DNA from: Acidobacteria bacterium UBA7540
GTDB lineage: Bacteria > Acidobacteriota > Terriglobia > UBA7540
Assembly: GCA_002478145.1 (NCBI GenBank)
Contig: DLMI01000059.1
Location: 1 to 26,375 of the forward strand
DNA: 26,375 bases
Direction: 5' to 3'
The notes under the pieces: generated by a model
What the model was told of the DNA's origin: nothing
The model's input: the letters and a program-made list of their open reading frames with translations, nothing else
Databases searched by the model: none
Part shown: positions 7,798 to 16,052 of the stretch, in pieces
Numbering within the stretch: the first letter of the stretch is position 1
Layout: each line of letters begins with the position of its first letter
Made by a program: the position numbers and the translations under genes

Positions 7798-7826
7798 TTG
7801 CTCTCAGGGCGGCCTCAGGGTAGAAT
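7798..7826 (+). promoter_or_regulatory. Possible promoter of the GNAT gene
   Basis: TTGCTC (7798-7803) and TAGAAT (7821-7826) are separated by 17 bases. The -10 box matches 5 of 6 positions, the -35 box only 3. A transcript would start near 7833, about 30 bases before the GNAT start. It is divergent from the hydroxylase promoter. Confidence 0.4.
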
Positions 7827-7864
7827 CCCTGTCTGGCAATTATCCTCATTAATGGCGGTTGTCC

Positions 7865-8386
7865 ATGGCAGAGTGGAGTGGTCCTCTCAAAATAAGACCC
7901 GCGCGGGTTGAAGACGCAAAGGAAATCGCGCGGATTTACAACCAGGGTGTGCAAGACCGTACCGCAACTTTTGAAAACACTTACGTCACGCCTGAAGAGC
8001 GTTACCTCTGGTTGGCAGCGCGGCCGGACAAGTTTCCGGTGCTGCTGGCGGAGGTCAAACACACGCTGATGGGTTGGTCTTCGCTCAATCCTTACAGCCC
8101 GCGGCACTGTTATGATGGAATCGCGGAGCTGGCAATCTACATTGAGCGCAGCCTGCGCGGCCACGGCGTGGCACAGGAATTGATGAAGGCCATGCAGGAC
8201 ATCGCCCGCGAGAAGGGCTTCTATAAGCTCATCGGGCGCATCCTGGCCGCGAACCAGCCCGCGCGAAAGCTCTGTCAGGTGACCGGCTGGAAGGAAGTGG
8301 GAATCCACGAGAAGCACGGCAAGCTGGGGAGCGAGTGGCACGACCTGGTGTTGGTCGAGTACCTGATTCCGGAGAACTTGAAGTAA
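7865..8386 (+). CDS. GNAT N-acetyltransferase, phosphinothricin-acetyltransferase-like
   Basis: A single GNAT domain covers the whole 173-aa protein. It begins with IRPARVEDAKEIARIYNQGV, has the acetyl-CoA loop in the SLRGHGVAQELMKAM region, and ends with NQPARKLCQVTGWKEVGIHEKHGK as in the PAT/YncA subfamily. Members acetylate small amines, amino acid analogues or antibiotics, so a detoxifying role is likely but the substrate is unknown. Starts at TTG 7859 and ATG 7865 are both open. I prefer the ATG, with GGCGG at 7854-7858 as a weak ribosome site. It stands alone between a divergent operon and repeats. Confidence 0.85.
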   Translation: MAEWSGPLKIRPARVEDAKEIARIYNQGVQDRTATFENTYVTPEERYLWLAARPDKFPVLLAEVKHTLMGWSSLNPYSPRHCYDGIAELAIYIERSLRGHGVAQELMKAMQDIAREKGFYKLIGRILAANQPARKLCQVTGWKEVGIHEKHGKLGSEWHDLVLVEYLIPENLK

Positions 8387-8418
8387 CCCGGGGAGGCCGT
8401 CTTGCTTCCCTGTGAACA

Positions 8419-8535
8419 CTGTCATTCCGAGCGAAGCGCGGAATCTCGCTCTGGAAAGAATGGACCTGCGAGATTCCTCTCCCAGTTTACCCTGAACGGG
8501 CAGGGCGAGATTCCTCGCTTCGCTCGGAATGACAG
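8419..8535. repeat. Inverted pair of ATTCCGAGCGAAGCG repeats
   Basis: The arms are 8419-8449 and 8505-8535: 31 bases with one mismatch when inverted. The loop of 55 bases holds part of a third copy (TGCGAGATTCCTC near 8467), and GGAATGACAGGCGAG at 8544-8558 starts a fourth. The pair sits between the GNAT and CapA genes and could fold into a long stem in the transcript. Confidence 0.8.
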
Positions 8536-8595
8536 TGAAGGGATCGGAATGACAGGCGAGAGGTTTTTTCTGCATTCGGCTTGGTGGCCCCCGTC

Positions 8596-9642
8596 ATGAC
8601 CCGCAGCTACCGCAACGCGATACTGGGCGCGATTACCATTGCGGGACTCTGCGTATTCGGTCCATCGACTCCCTCTTTTCCCAGCTTACCGAGGCCTTCG
8701 CGTCCGAACTCTTCCTTGGATCACCTCGCGGCAATCGCCCCACGGCAACACACATTGATCTTCGTGGGCGACGTTATGCTTTCGCGGGGAGTGGGCGGGA
8801 AAATGGACGCCAAAGGCGATTGGGGTTACCCCTTCCGGCGAATCTCTGGAGTGTTGCACGGCGCTGATCTGGCTTACTGCAACTTGGAGTGTCCGATTTC
8901 CGACCGGGGGCGCAACCTCCATCACCTTTATTCCTTCCGCGCCGATCCGCGGGCCCTGGAAGGTCTGAAGGCGGCCGGTTTCACAATCGTTTCCGAAGCC
9001 AACAATCATGCCTACGACTGGGGACCGGCGGCGCTGGTGGACACGCTCGGGCGGCTTCATTCCGTGGGCATCCACACGGTAGGCGCAGGTGAAAACACAC
9101 TGGAAGCTCACCACCCTACGGTGGTGGATTTGGGCGGACTCCGGGTGGCGTTTCTGGCTTACGTGAACATCGATCCGCAGGACGCGGCGGCCGGAGTCGA
9201 TCATCCGGGCGTGGCGTGGCTAGACGTTGAGCAGGTTACGGCAGATATTCGCTTCGCCCGGAACCTCGCCGATTTGGTGGTGGTCTGCCCGCACTGGGGC
9301 GTGGAGTACGCCACCGCTCCCACGCGCCAGCAGGAAGAGCTGGCCCGGAAGATCATTGACGCCGGGGCCGACCTTATCGTGGGCAGCCATCCGCATGTCG
9401 TTCAGCCACTCGAGCAGTATCGCGGACGCTGGATGGCTTACAGCCTCGGCAATTTTATCTTCGACCAGAAGGACTCAGCCACACATCGAGGCCTCATGCT
9501 GAAAGTAACGGTCCGCGATAAAAAGATTGCCGAAGTGACCAAGGTCCCCATTGAGATCAATGCGGATTGCCAGGCCCTGCTCGCCACTCCGAAAGCGCAA
9601 GTTTCCCAGCTTCTTCTTGCCACTCGCCTCCCGCATCCTTGA
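8596..9642 (+). CDS. CapA-family (PGA_cap) metallophosphatase-like protein, probably exported
   Basis: The protein belongs to the CapA/PgsA group of calcineurin-like metallophosphatase-fold proteins, some of which take part in poly-gamma-glutamate capsule assembly. Visible motifs include FVGDVMLSRGVG, YCNLECPISDRG, SEANNHAYDWG, VVCPHWGVEY, IVGSHPHVVQPLE and YSLGNFIFDQ, covering the metal-binding residues of the family. After ATG 8596 comes a short basic start and a hydrophobic stretch (AILGAITIAGLCVFG), a signal peptide or anchor. TTG 8581 and GTG 8584 are alternative starts; GGTGG at 8583-8587 spaces well for 8596. No pgsB/pgsC partner is near, so a capsule role is not shown. A function in cell-envelope polymer handling is the general inference. 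Confidence 0.9.
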   Translation: MTRSYRNAILGAITIAGLCVFGPSTPSFPSLPRPSRPNSSLDHLAAIAPRQHTLIFVGDVMLSRGVGGKMDAKGDWGYPFRRISGVLHGADLAYCNLECPISDRGRNLHHLYSFRADPRALEGLKAAGFTIVSEANNHAYDWGPAALVDTLGRLHSVGIHTVGAGENTLEAHHPTVVDLGGLRVAFLAYVNIDPQDAAAGVDHPGVAWLDVEQVTADIRFARNLADLVVVCPHWGVEYATAPTRQQEELARKIIDAGADLIVGSHPHVVQPLEQYRGRWMAYSLGNFIFDQKDSATHRGLMLKVTVRDKKIAEVTKVPIEINADCQALLATPKAQVSQLLLATRLPHP

Positions 9643-9711
9643 CCCTGCGGTCAAGCGTTGAACCCGAACCCGGAAATTGGAGTTGCGCAGACGCTGCGCA
9701 TATCCACGGCG

Positions 9712-9844
9712 TGTCATCCTGAGGAGTCCCGATCTCATCGGGACGACGAAGGATCTCCGCAGTTCGCGGGCCACGTTCGCTGGCTGGCCCTTCAAACAAA
9801 CTGCAGGGATTCTTCGTCCCGACAGGTCGGGACTCAGAATGACA
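9712..9844. repeat. Inverted pair of CCCGAC/GTCGGG palindromic repeats (copies B and C)
   Basis: Copy B is 9800-9844, 45 bases, with 5 differences from 4879-4923. Copy C is its inverted and slightly longer relative at 9712-9763 (GTCATCCTGAGGAGTCCCGA, then CGGGACGACGAAGGATCTCC). Each copy has its own inner hairpin and the two also pair with each other. They fill most of the space of about 300 bases between the CapA and membrane-protein genes. Confidence 0.8.
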
Positions 9845-9877
9845 CGGGGTCGGCTTTTTTGTCGAGATGCGGGTTGC

Positions 9878-9906
9878 TTGACACTGGCGGAGGGTTCGGA
9901 TAGCTT
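9878..9906 (+). promoter_or_regulatory. Probable sigma70 promoter of the YbhN-like gene
   Basis: A perfect TTGACA (9878-9883) is followed after 17 bases by TAGCTT (9901-9906; 3 of 6 of the -10 consensus, including the first two and last bases). Transcription from near 9913 would leave only the ATG at 9941 usable, which supports that start. Confidence 0.5.
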
Positions 9907-9940
9907 TTCGGACGAGGAATCCGACGAGATTTCTTCCGAT

Positions 9941-11008
9941 ATGAGAAAAGGGTACCGACGATGGTTGTGGCTGGGTATCGGAGCCATCATCATCGCACTC
10001 ATTTTTTACAACCTGAGTCGAAGTCCCGAGTGGGGAAACTTCCGGTGGACGCGCCTGTGGGCTTTGCTCACCGGAGCTAGCCCGGGTCCGTTGCTGCTGG
10101 CGCTGATCGCTGTCTTTTGCACCTACTTCGTCCGAGCCTTGCGGTGGAGATTGTTCCTCAGCCCAATTAAGAAGGCCTCGCTCTGGGTCTTGTTTGTGGG
10201 CCAGATCCTGGGTTTCAGCTCCATCTATCTTATCGGCCGGCCAGGAGAATTCGTTCGGCCTGCTTACATTGCCAAGAAGGAAAGTGTTTCCATGAGCACC
10301 ATGCTGGCGGTGTGGGTACTGGAGCGAATCTTCGATACGGTGTTCGTTGTGTTGCTCTTTGCCGCGGCGCTGGATTTCGCGTCGGTGGAGCCTGAAACCG
10401 CGCGCGGGACGAAGGTCCTCGCCACCCTGCATCGTGGCGGGGACGCCATGCTTGTTCTCGCCGCCTTGCTGGTCGTGGGGTTGCTGCTCTTCTGGTTACG
10501 CTCCAGACAGTTTGCCGCCTGGATGTTGCGGTTGTTCCGCTTCCTGCCCGTAGCGGCGCTCAGGCGATTCGAGCGCTTCCTGCGGTCATTTGCCGAGGGG
10601 TTGAGCGTCATCCGTAGCTGGAAGGTCCTGTTGGGAAGTCTGGCCTTGACCGCCGTGGTGTGGTTTCTCAATACCTCGGTATTCTGGCTGGTTTTCCAAA
10701 GCCTGCATGGGGAGGTGGCGGACCTGCCTTGGCCGGCGGCTGCTGTGGCTCTGTTTTGCGCCGCGCTGGGACTTGCCGTGCAGATCCCGGGGGTCGGTGG
10801 CGGCTACCAGGTGGCCATTATCCTTGCGCTGAACGCGCTTTTCAACGTGCCGGCCGAGGCGGCCACGGGCGCGGCGATACTGGTGTGGATTGTCATGTCG
10901 GTCCCATGCTTGGCCTCGGGGTTGGTGCTGCTGGTGCACGAAGGGCTGACGTTCAGAAAGTTGGAGGCCCTCGCCGAAGAGGAAAGGGAGCTCGCGGAGA
11001 ATAATTAG
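9941..11008 (+). CDS. Lysylphosphatidylglycerol synthase TM region / YbhN-like integral membrane protein
   Basis: The 355-aa protein is almost entirely membrane-spanning: about seven to eight hydrophobic segments, the first at residues 10-23 (LGIGAIIIALIFYN). Family signatures are RALRWRLFL, GFSSIYLIGRPGEFVRPAYIAKKESVS and VWVLERIFDTVFVVLL, matching the UPF0104/LPG-synthase membrane domain, members of which are thought to move or modify lipids. There is no cytosolic aminoacyl-transferase domain, so it is a lone membrane module. The open frame extends back to 9677, but its first 88 codons are repeat sequence and lie upstream of the promoter. ATG 9941 gives a normal N-terminus (MRKGYRRWLWL). 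No strong ribosome site is seen, which suggests a short-leader transcript. Confidence 0.85.
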   Translation: MRKGYRRWLWLGIGAIIIALIFYNLSRSPEWGNFRWTRLWALLTGASPGPLLLALIAVFCTYFVRALRWRLFLSPIKKASLWVLFVGQILGFSSIYLIGRPGEFVRPAYIAKKESVSMSTMLAVWVLERIFDTVFVVLLFAAALDFASVEPETARGTKVLATLHRGGDAMLVLAALLVVGLLLFWLRSRQFAAWMLRLFRFLPVAALRRFERFLRSFAEGLSVIRSWKVLLGSLALTAVVWFLNTSVFWLVFQSLHGEVADLPWPAAAVALFCAALGLAVQIPGVGGGYQVAIILALNALFNVPAEAATGAAILVWIVMSVPCLASGLVLLVHEGLTFRKLEALAEEERELAENN

Positions 11009-11072
11009 CACGGTGTTGAAAGCAGGTTAATCCCGGCAGGCACAAGCTGTGTCCGCCTGCTGCCTTTGAAGA

Positions 11073-11112
11073 GCCGCAGGTTTCCCGCTCTGCGGGACGG
11101 GACCTGCGCTAC
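11073..11112. repeat. Palindromic repeat before nrdR
   Basis: Arms CCGCAGGT (11074-11081) and ACCTGCGC (11102-11109) enclose an inner CCCGC/GCGGG pair (11084-11088, 11092-11096), giving a nested hairpin. It lies between the end of the YbhN-like gene and nrdR. No T-run follows, so it is a repeat rather than a clear terminator. Confidence 0.5.
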
Positions 11113-11151
11113 ACTTGCTGCCTAGTGCTTACCGCCTACTGGTGACTAACT

Positions 11152-11613
11152 ATGAGGTGTCCATTCTGCGGTCACATAGAAGACAAGGTTGTGGATTCAC
11201 GCGAGGCAAAGATCGGCGACACCATTCGCCGTCGGCGCGAATGCGCGAAGTGTGGTCGCCGTTTTACCACCTATGAGCGGATCGACGAAATCCCCTATAT
11301 GGTGGTGAAGAAGGATGGCCGGCGGGAGAAGTTTGACCGTCAGAAGATTCTGGCTGGCTTGCTGAAAGCCTGTGAGAAACGGCCCGTCCCGATGTCCAAG
11401 TTGGAGGAGATTGTTAATGAGGCAGAGGCCCTTGTGGCCGAGTCGGCAGAAAGGGAGCGTCCGGCCGGGGAGTTGGGTGAACTGGTTATGGGCCGCCTGA
11501 AGAAGCTCGACAAAGTCGCCTATGTGCGATTTGCCTCGGTTTATCTCGACTTCAAAGACATTCGGGAATTCATGGATGAGTTGAAGGACCTCTTGAAAGC
11601 CAAGGGCAAATGA
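11152..11613 (+). CDS. nrdR: Transcriptional repressor NrdR
   Basis: NrdR represses ribonucleotide reductase genes by binding NrdR boxes, sensing ATP/dATP. The zinc ribbon is clear: C3, C6, C31 and C34, with [20 protein letters not shown] between them and [11 protein letters not shown] after. The ATP-cone follows ([20 protein letters not shown] to the [21 protein letters not shown] end). The length, 153 aa, is normal. The start at ATG 11152 gives the family's usual MRCPFCG beginning; the ribosome site is weak. No ribonucleotide reductase gene is in the window, so it acts in trans. The identity is secure. Confidence 0.98.
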   Translation: MRCPFCGHIEDKVVDSREAKIGDTIRRRRECAKCGRRFTTYERIDEIPYMVVKKDGRREKFDRQKILAGLLKACEKRPVPMSKLEEIVNEAEALVAESAERERPAGELGELVMGRLKKLDKVAYVRFASVYLDFKDIREFMDELKDLLKAKGK

Positions 11614-11619
11614 AGCGAT

Positions 11620-11797
11620 CAGCTATCAGCCATCAGCTTTCAGCAATTGAAAAATCCTGAATGGTGAATAGTGAATTGTAATTTGTGGGTTGAAGAAGCA
11701 GAACGGCCAGAGGCCTTGGGCGAGGCGTGCAAAGCAAATTCCGCCTCCGCAATTCACCATTTACTATTCACTATTTACTATTCATATTACTATTGAT
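11620..11797. repeat. Degenerate short-unit repeats downstream of nrdR
   Basis: First comes TCAGCTATCAGCCATCAGCTTTCAGC (within 11620-11644), a relative of the 14191-14224 repeat. Then TGAATGGTGAATAGTGAATTG (about 11659-11679) faces its rough inverted relative CAATTCACCATTTACTATTC with further ACTATTCACTATT units (about 11751-11787). No gene is seen here. The segment separates the convergent nrdR and GNAT genes. Confidence 0.6.
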
Positions 11798-11839
11798 AAT
11801 TCCGCCGCCCCTGAATCCCGAATCCTGAATCCTGTCTTT

Positions 11840-12823
11840 TCAGGGGCGGTTGAAGACGAAGGCGCCGAAGGTGCGGAAGGTTTTGAAGCCGAGGCGCTCA
11901 TAGAGGCGAAAAGCGCCCGAGTTGGCGTCGGTGACGGTCAGGGAAACCCGCTGGTAGCCTGCCCTGGCAAGGTCGTTGAACGCAGATTCCAACAATGCTG
12001 TCCCCAGGCCGATTCCTTGCAGCGTCCTCGCGATGGCAATCTGCGGTATGTGGGCTGTATCGGAACGGACGGCGGTCACGGTCAGGACCCCGACGAGTTT
12101 GCGTGTCAGGCGATGAATGGCGACCTTGGAGACTTGCTCAAGAAACTCTCCGCAACCATGGTAATGGACGATGTTATCGAGCAGGCGTGTTGCTCCTGCC
12201 AGTGAGCCGTATTGGTCATTGATCGCCGCATCGACGTGGTTGTGATAGGCGCCAAAGAGGAGTTCCGCGGCCTCGCGGGCATATTTCTTATCGCATGGCG
12301 TGATCCGGAACTCATCCAGGCTGGCAGTGGCGCGCCGTGTGGGATCAGAAGGGCCGGGCCCGGACGAGGCATGGGGTTGCCACTCGGGAAGGAACAAGGC
12401 CATGAAGCGGCGCGGGTAGCCGCTGTACTTCCAGGAAGTGAAGTGGCTCTCAAGATCCTCGAAGGTGTAGTGCGGAAGCTGCGCTTCAACGCGCCGCAGG
12501 CCGGGAGTTGCGAGGAGCGTTTCGTTTGCGTGCTCCAGTAGTTTCAGGGCCTGATCCAAACCCGCTGGCGCCAGGCTGACAAACAAATCTCCCATAAGGC
12601 CCTTTTCGCCGTCGCAGAAAAAGAAGCAGTAGCCACGAACGACGCCATCCAGAACCAGCGCATACCCTGCGAGACGCTTTTCTTCCAGGCAGGTGGAAAT
12701 CACGCGAGCCGAGGAAGTGAAATCCCAGTAAAGCTTTTCGTTCCAGGCCCGCGATTCTGCCTCCAGCAACTCCGAGAACGCCGACAACTCGAAGTGGCGA
12801 ATATCGATGATTTCAGACCCCAC
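11840..12823 (-). CDS. Tandem GNAT-family acetyltransferase
   Basis: The C-terminal half (about residues 190-327) is a clear GNAT domain: FRITPCDKKYAREAAELLFG, the acetyl-CoA loop in IAIARTLQGIGLGTALLESA, then VSLTVTDANSGAFRLYERLGF. The N-terminal half (ALVLDGVVRGYCFFFCDGEKGLMGDLFVS) looks like a degenerate second GNAT-like fold. The substrate is unknown. The start is uncertain: GTG 12823 has GAGGA 7 bases upstream and begins just before the readable domain. ATG 12874 and 12979 are also open, but 12979 lies upstream of the only candidate -10 box (12933-12938). It is transcribed alone, convergent with nrdR and divergent from the acyltransferase gene. Confidence 0.75.
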   Translation of the reverse strand: MGSEIIDIRHFELSAFSELLEAESRAWNEKLYWDFTSSARVISTCLEEKRLAGYALVLDGVVRGYCFFFCDGEKGLMGDLFVSLAPAGLDQALKLLEHANETLLATPGLRRVEAQLPHYTFEDLESHFTSWKYSGYPRRFMALFLPEWQPHASSGPGPSDPTRRATASLDEFRITPCDKKYAREAAELLFGAYHNHVDAAINDQYGSLAGATRLLDNIVHYHGCGEFLEQVSKVAIHRLTRKLVGVLTVTAVRSDTAHIPQIAIARTLQGIGLGTALLESAFNDLARAGYQRVSLTVTDANSGAFRLYERLGFKTFRTFGAFVFNRP

Positions 12824-12932
12824 GACACTTTCCTCTTGGACGGCCGGAGTGAAACCTGCCCTCGCGCAAGCCATCCCGGGAGGCCAACAGTCCAAAAACG
12901 GCAAAGCCTCTTGGCGCTCGCAAAACGATGCA

Positions 12933-12938
12933 AGTATA
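12933..12938 (-). promoter_or_regulatory. Possible -10 box of the tandem GNAT gene
   Basis: On the minus strand TATACT matches 5 of 6 consensus bases. No good -35 box is present at the right distance, so this is weak. Otherwise the stretch 12824-13181 between the divergent genes shows no further structure that I can support. Confidence 0.25.
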
Positions 12939-13181
12939 ACCCAAAACCTGAAGCTCGCAGACACAAGGACAGGATTCAAATGATACGAAAGGGCTAAGAA
13001 AGAAAAGTTCTTGTAGGCGGGAAAATGGGTTGTGGTAACATTTTGAGTCTGCGAGTCAAGTGCTCAGTTTCTTCTTGGAGAAGCTTTCTCTCAAGGCTGA
13101 CTGAGATACGCGGGCTTCGACGGCGGAGGGTGAACCGACGCCGGCTGTAGAAGTTCCGCGTCCTCAGAGGGAGTGTGGGGT

Positions 13182-14162
13182 ATGGACCCAACCATGGTCA
13201 CCAATTCCGCTACCCCGCCACCGCGTCTGAACCTCGCCCAACCATCGCCGCGTACTTCCTTACGACATCGGATGGAATACTATGCTGCCCTCATCTTGCT
13301 GAAGTTGCTTGGGGCGTTGCCGCACGGTTTGACGCGGGCGCTCTGCGCAATTCTGGCGTTTCTGAGTTACTGGTTCTGGCCCCGCCTGCGCACAGTGGGT
13401 CTGTTCAACTTGAAGCTGGCTTTCCCTGATTGGCCCGAGAGCCAGCGCCGGAAAGTGCTTTCCGGCTTGTTTCGTAACTTTGGCAGGATGCTGGCAGATT
13501 TTGCGCATTTTCGACGTTGGAACCGCGGCAACATTGAGAACCTGATAATCTATGATGGGTTTGAGAATTACGCCCAAGCCCAGAGTCAGGGGCGCGGCGT
13601 GCTCTTTCTCACCGGCCATTTCGGGAACTGGGAACTTAGCTCTTTCGCTCACGGGGTGTACGGCTATCCCTGCGACTTCGTGGTGCGCGCCCTTGACAAT
13701 CCCCTGATGGATGAACTCATCAATCGCTATCGGTGCCTGGGTGGCGGCAAGGCCATCGAAAAAGGTGATTTTGCGCGCGGCCTTCTGCGCGCTTTCAGCC
13801 AAGGTGACGCGGTGGGAGTGCTCATTGACCAGAACATGTTGCTAGGCGAGGGGGTCTTTGTGGATTTTTTCGGCCTCCCGGCGTGTACCACCACCGGCCC
13901 CGCGCGTGTGGCGAAGAAGACCGGTGTGCCCATCGTGCTGGGGCTGGTCATCTGGGATTCTAAACTCAAGAAATATCGACTGCGATTCGACCCCGTCGAA
14001 TGGATCAATTGCCAGGATCCGGAAGAGGAAATCCAGGTCAATACTGCGAATTTCACCCGCCTGATTGAAGATTACATTCGCCGCTTCCCGGATCACTGGC
14101 TCTGGGTTCACCGCCGCTGGAAAACACGCCCGCCGGGTGAACCGCCGCTTTATCCGGAGTAG
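13182..14162 (+). CDS. Lipid A biosynthesis acyltransferase, LpxL/HtrB family
   Basis: This inner-membrane enzyme adds a secondary acyl chain to a lipid A precursor or a related lysophospholipid. The catalytic HxxxxD/E motif is HFGNWE (146-151), preceded by RGVLFLTG. A hydrophobic N-terminal helix (YYAALILLKLLGALPHGL) anchors it, and the usual C-terminal part ends YIRRFPDHWLWVHRRWKTRP. ATG 13182 was chosen over GTG 13173 because AGAGGGAG (13166-13173) is about 8 bases away. The first 30 residues are proline- and threonine-rich and unlike the family core, so ATG 13272 is also possible. It is followed by lpxD after a repeat-filled gap, so both genes may serve lipid A synthesis. Confidence 0.9.
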   Translation: MDPTMVTNSATPPPRLNLAQPSPRTSLRHRMEYYAALILLKLLGALPHGLTRALCAILAFLSYWFWPRLRTVGLFNLKLAFPDWPESQRRKVLSGLFRNFGRMLADFAHFRRWNRGNIENLIIYDGFENYAQAQSQGRGVLFLTGHFGNWELSSFAHGVYGYPCDFVVRALDNPLMDELINRYRCLGGGKAIEKGDFARGLLRAFSQGDAVGVLIDQNMLLGEGVFVDFFGLPACTTTGPARVAKKTGVPIVLGLVIWDSKLKKYRLRFDPVEWINCQDPEEEIQVNTANFTRLIEDYIRRFPDHWLWVHRRWKTRPPGEPPLYPE

Positions 14163-14190
14163 GGAACAGGAGTAGGGAATAGGAAACAGG

Positions 14191-14349
14191 AGCTATCAGC
14201 TATCAGCCGTCAGCTTTCAGCTCTCGAAAAGATGAAGCGAGATACGGCGGGCTAGAGCAATTCTGAACTTAAGACTCCATACTGCCTTCTGCCTGCCATC
14301 CCTATTCCCTGTTCCAGAGCTGAAAGCTGACGGCTGATAGCTGATAGCT
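14191..14349. repeat. Inverted repeat with 34-base perfect arms between the acyltransferase gene and lpxD
   Basis: The arms are 14191-14224 and 14316-14349, perfect complements built of AGCTATCAGC/CAGCTTTCAG units. Direct and inverted relatives of GGGAACAGG/AGGGAATAGG (14162-14190 and about 14300-14315) surround them. Further GCTGACGGCTGAGGGCTGAG units run to about 14375. No gene is visible. The arms could form a very stable stem in the transcript that would link the two genes. Confidence 0.8.
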
Positions 14350-14402
14350 GACGGCTGAGGGCTGAGAACTGACTACTGACGACTCTTCCCGCGAGGCAAA
14401 TT

Positions 14403-15431
14403 ATGAAGACTTCGGAGCTTGCCAAGTTGTTGGGGGGAATACTGCACGGGGAGGAGGCTCGGGAAGTTCTCCAGGTCGCGGCTCTGGCAACTGCCGGACC
14501 GGATGAGCTGACCTATGCCGAAGGCACCAAGTTTCTTGACTTGGCAGCCGGTTCCCAGGCGGGGTGTATCCTCGTGCCAGAGGGCTGCCTTCTGACAGGC
14601 CGGACGACTATCGGAGTCGCGAACCCTAAACTGGCTTTCGTTCGCGCCGCCGAGGTCCTTTGTCCCCCCCGCAAGGTCAAGCCGGGAGTCCATCCCACGG
14701 CTGTTATTGCTCCGGACGCCCGCTTGGCCGAGGACGTGACCATTCGTCCCTACGTGGTAATTGAGTCAGGTGTAGATGTGGGGCCGGGGACGTATCTAGG
14801 AGCGGGAGTTTGCTTGGGCGAGGGGGCTCAGATAGGTTCGCATTGTGTCTTGCATCCACGGGTGAGCGTTTATCCGGGGGCAAGGATTGGCAACCGGGTC
14901 ATCCTTCACTCCGGCGTGGTGGTTGGATCCGACGGGTTCGGTTACGTTTTCGCCGCGGGCCATTATGAGAAATTCCCCCAACAGGGTGGGGTGGTCATTG
15001 AAGATGACGTCGAAATAGGCAGCAACAGTACGGTGGACCGTGGCTCGCTAGGGGTCACGGTGATTGGTCAGGGGAGCAAGATTGACAACCTGGTTCAAAT
15101 TGCGCACAACGTGAGGGTGGGGCGCCACTGCGTGATCGCTGCTCAGACGGGCATTTCAGGCAGCGCAGAAATTGGGGACTACGTGGTCATGGGCGGCCAG
15201 GTCGGTGTTGCGGACCACGTTCGAATCGAAGCGGGGGCAATGATCGGTGGACAGGCGGGAGTCTTCAGGGTTATTCGCAAGGGAACTAAGGTCTGGGGGA
15301 CCCCCGCCCGCCCCTTGGATGAGTTCAAGAAGATGTACGCCCAGCTTGCCAACCTGCCGAGCCTCGCCAGGAAAGTGAAGGAAATCTCACGGCAACTTTC
15401 CGAACGCGATTCGTATAAGAACCCCAAATAA
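14403..15431 (+). CDS. lpxD: UDP-3-O-(acyl)glucosamine N-acyltransferase LpxD
   Basis: LpxD adds the N-linked acyl chain in the third step of lipid A synthesis, in the cytoplasm, using acyl-ACP. The 342-aa protein has the small N-terminal uridine-binding domain ([14 protein letters not shown]), then a long left-handed beta-helix of hexapeptide repeats ([20 protein letters not shown] onward). The catalytic histidine region is [14 protein letters not shown], and [20 protein letters not shown] follows as in the family. A C-terminal helix ends the chain. The identity is strong. It lies downstream of the LpxL-type gene but away from lpxA, fabZ and lpxB, which are not in the window. Confidence 0.96.
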   Translation: MKTSELAKLLGGILHGEEAREVLQVAALATAGPDELTYAEGTKFLDLAAGSQAGCILVPEGCLLTGRTTIGVANPKLAFVRAAEVLCPPRKVKPGVHPTAVIAPDARLAEDVTIRPYVVIESGVDVGPGTYLGAGVCLGEGAQIGSHCVLHPRVSVYPGARIGNRVILHSGVVVGSDGFGYVFAAGHYEKFPQQGGVVIEDDVEIGSNSTVDRGSLGVTVIGQGSKIDNLVQIAHNVRVGRHCVIAAQTGISGSAEIGDYVVMGGQVGVADHVRIEAGAMIGGQAGVFRVIRKGTKVWGTPARPLDEFKKMYAQLANLPSLARKVKEISRQLSERDSYKNPK

Positions 15432-15621
15432 AAGAGCCGACAAGTCCACCTTCCGAACCACACCCTTGCTTCTTCAGCAGGGTAGAATCACGGAGTTTTT
15501 GCGCAGCACGGGTGGCAAGAATCCCCAGCAGCGGCGTGCATCGGGGGTGTTTTCACCCAGCACCAAGGTGCGACCCCATCATCCCTGGTCACTGGAAGTC
15601 TGTCGGGAGTAAGGCTTGTTC

Positions 15622-15679
15622 CACGCAGAATCAACAGCGTACAGACGTAACCAATTTGCTAAGTTGTTGATTCTACGTG
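15622..15679. repeat. Inverted repeat, 15-base arms (CACG[C/T]AGAATCAACA)
   Basis: The arms are 15622-15636 and 15665-15679, with one mismatch and a 28-base loop. They lie about 370 bases upstream of the MarR-like gene. They could be a hairpin, an operator or the relic of a mobile element; the sequence does not decide. Confidence 0.5.
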
Positions 15680-15938
15680 CGGCAAAATCTGTCTCCCATA
15701 GGCTCCTAGCCGCACTTGCGGTCAGAGTGTCATCTCGCTGGCAACTGTGAGTCCGGGTGCTTTGTTGCAAAACACCACAGAGAAAACTCAGGCGGGCGCC
15801 AAAGTATCCCTTTTACGGGCCTCAACACGCTCGATGGATGGTTCGATTGGCTGGTTGGGCGCTGCACACTTTCGGAAATGAAATAAGGCAACTGCTTAGG
15901 AGACTCGTAGGTGGAAAAACCCGGCTTTGGCTGGCACC

Positions 15939-15966
15939 TTGCTGGAATCAACCTCTGATCTATAGT
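15939..15966 (+). promoter_or_regulatory. Weak promoter candidate of the MarR-hdr cluster
   Basis: TTGCTG (15939-15944) and TATAGT (15961-15966) are 16 bases apart. The -10 box matches 5 of 6 positions, the -35 box 3 of 6. It would start transcription about 80 bases before GTG 16053. Low certainty. Confidence 0.25.
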
Positions 15967-16052
15967 TAGCGTGGCCAAACAATGAAGTAGGTTTATATTA
16001 AACTTGGTTGAGTAGTTCTTGCTGGGCGCCATCAGAGGTCTGGGGGCAGGCC

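Larger units (their letters stand above)
15432..16052. other. Gene-free stretch of about 620 bases between lpxD and the hdr cluster
   Basis: No convincing protein or RNA gene is seen. The small open frames lack ribosome sites and family features. It contains the inverted repeat at 15622-15679 and a weak promoter candidate at 15939-15966. Its length suggests that it holds the control region of the large cluster that starts at 16053. Confidence 0.6.

Noticed and set aside
9677..9940. N-terminal extension of the YbhN-like gene
   Set aside because: The residues are translations of intergenic repeats and lie upstream of the promoter.
14191..14375. CRISPR array
   Set aside because: The short units are contiguous and degenerate, with no regular spacers of equal length and no cas genes.
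15841..15870. tRNA-like T-loop (GGTTCGATT)
   Set aside because: No acceptor, D or anticodon stem can be built around it.
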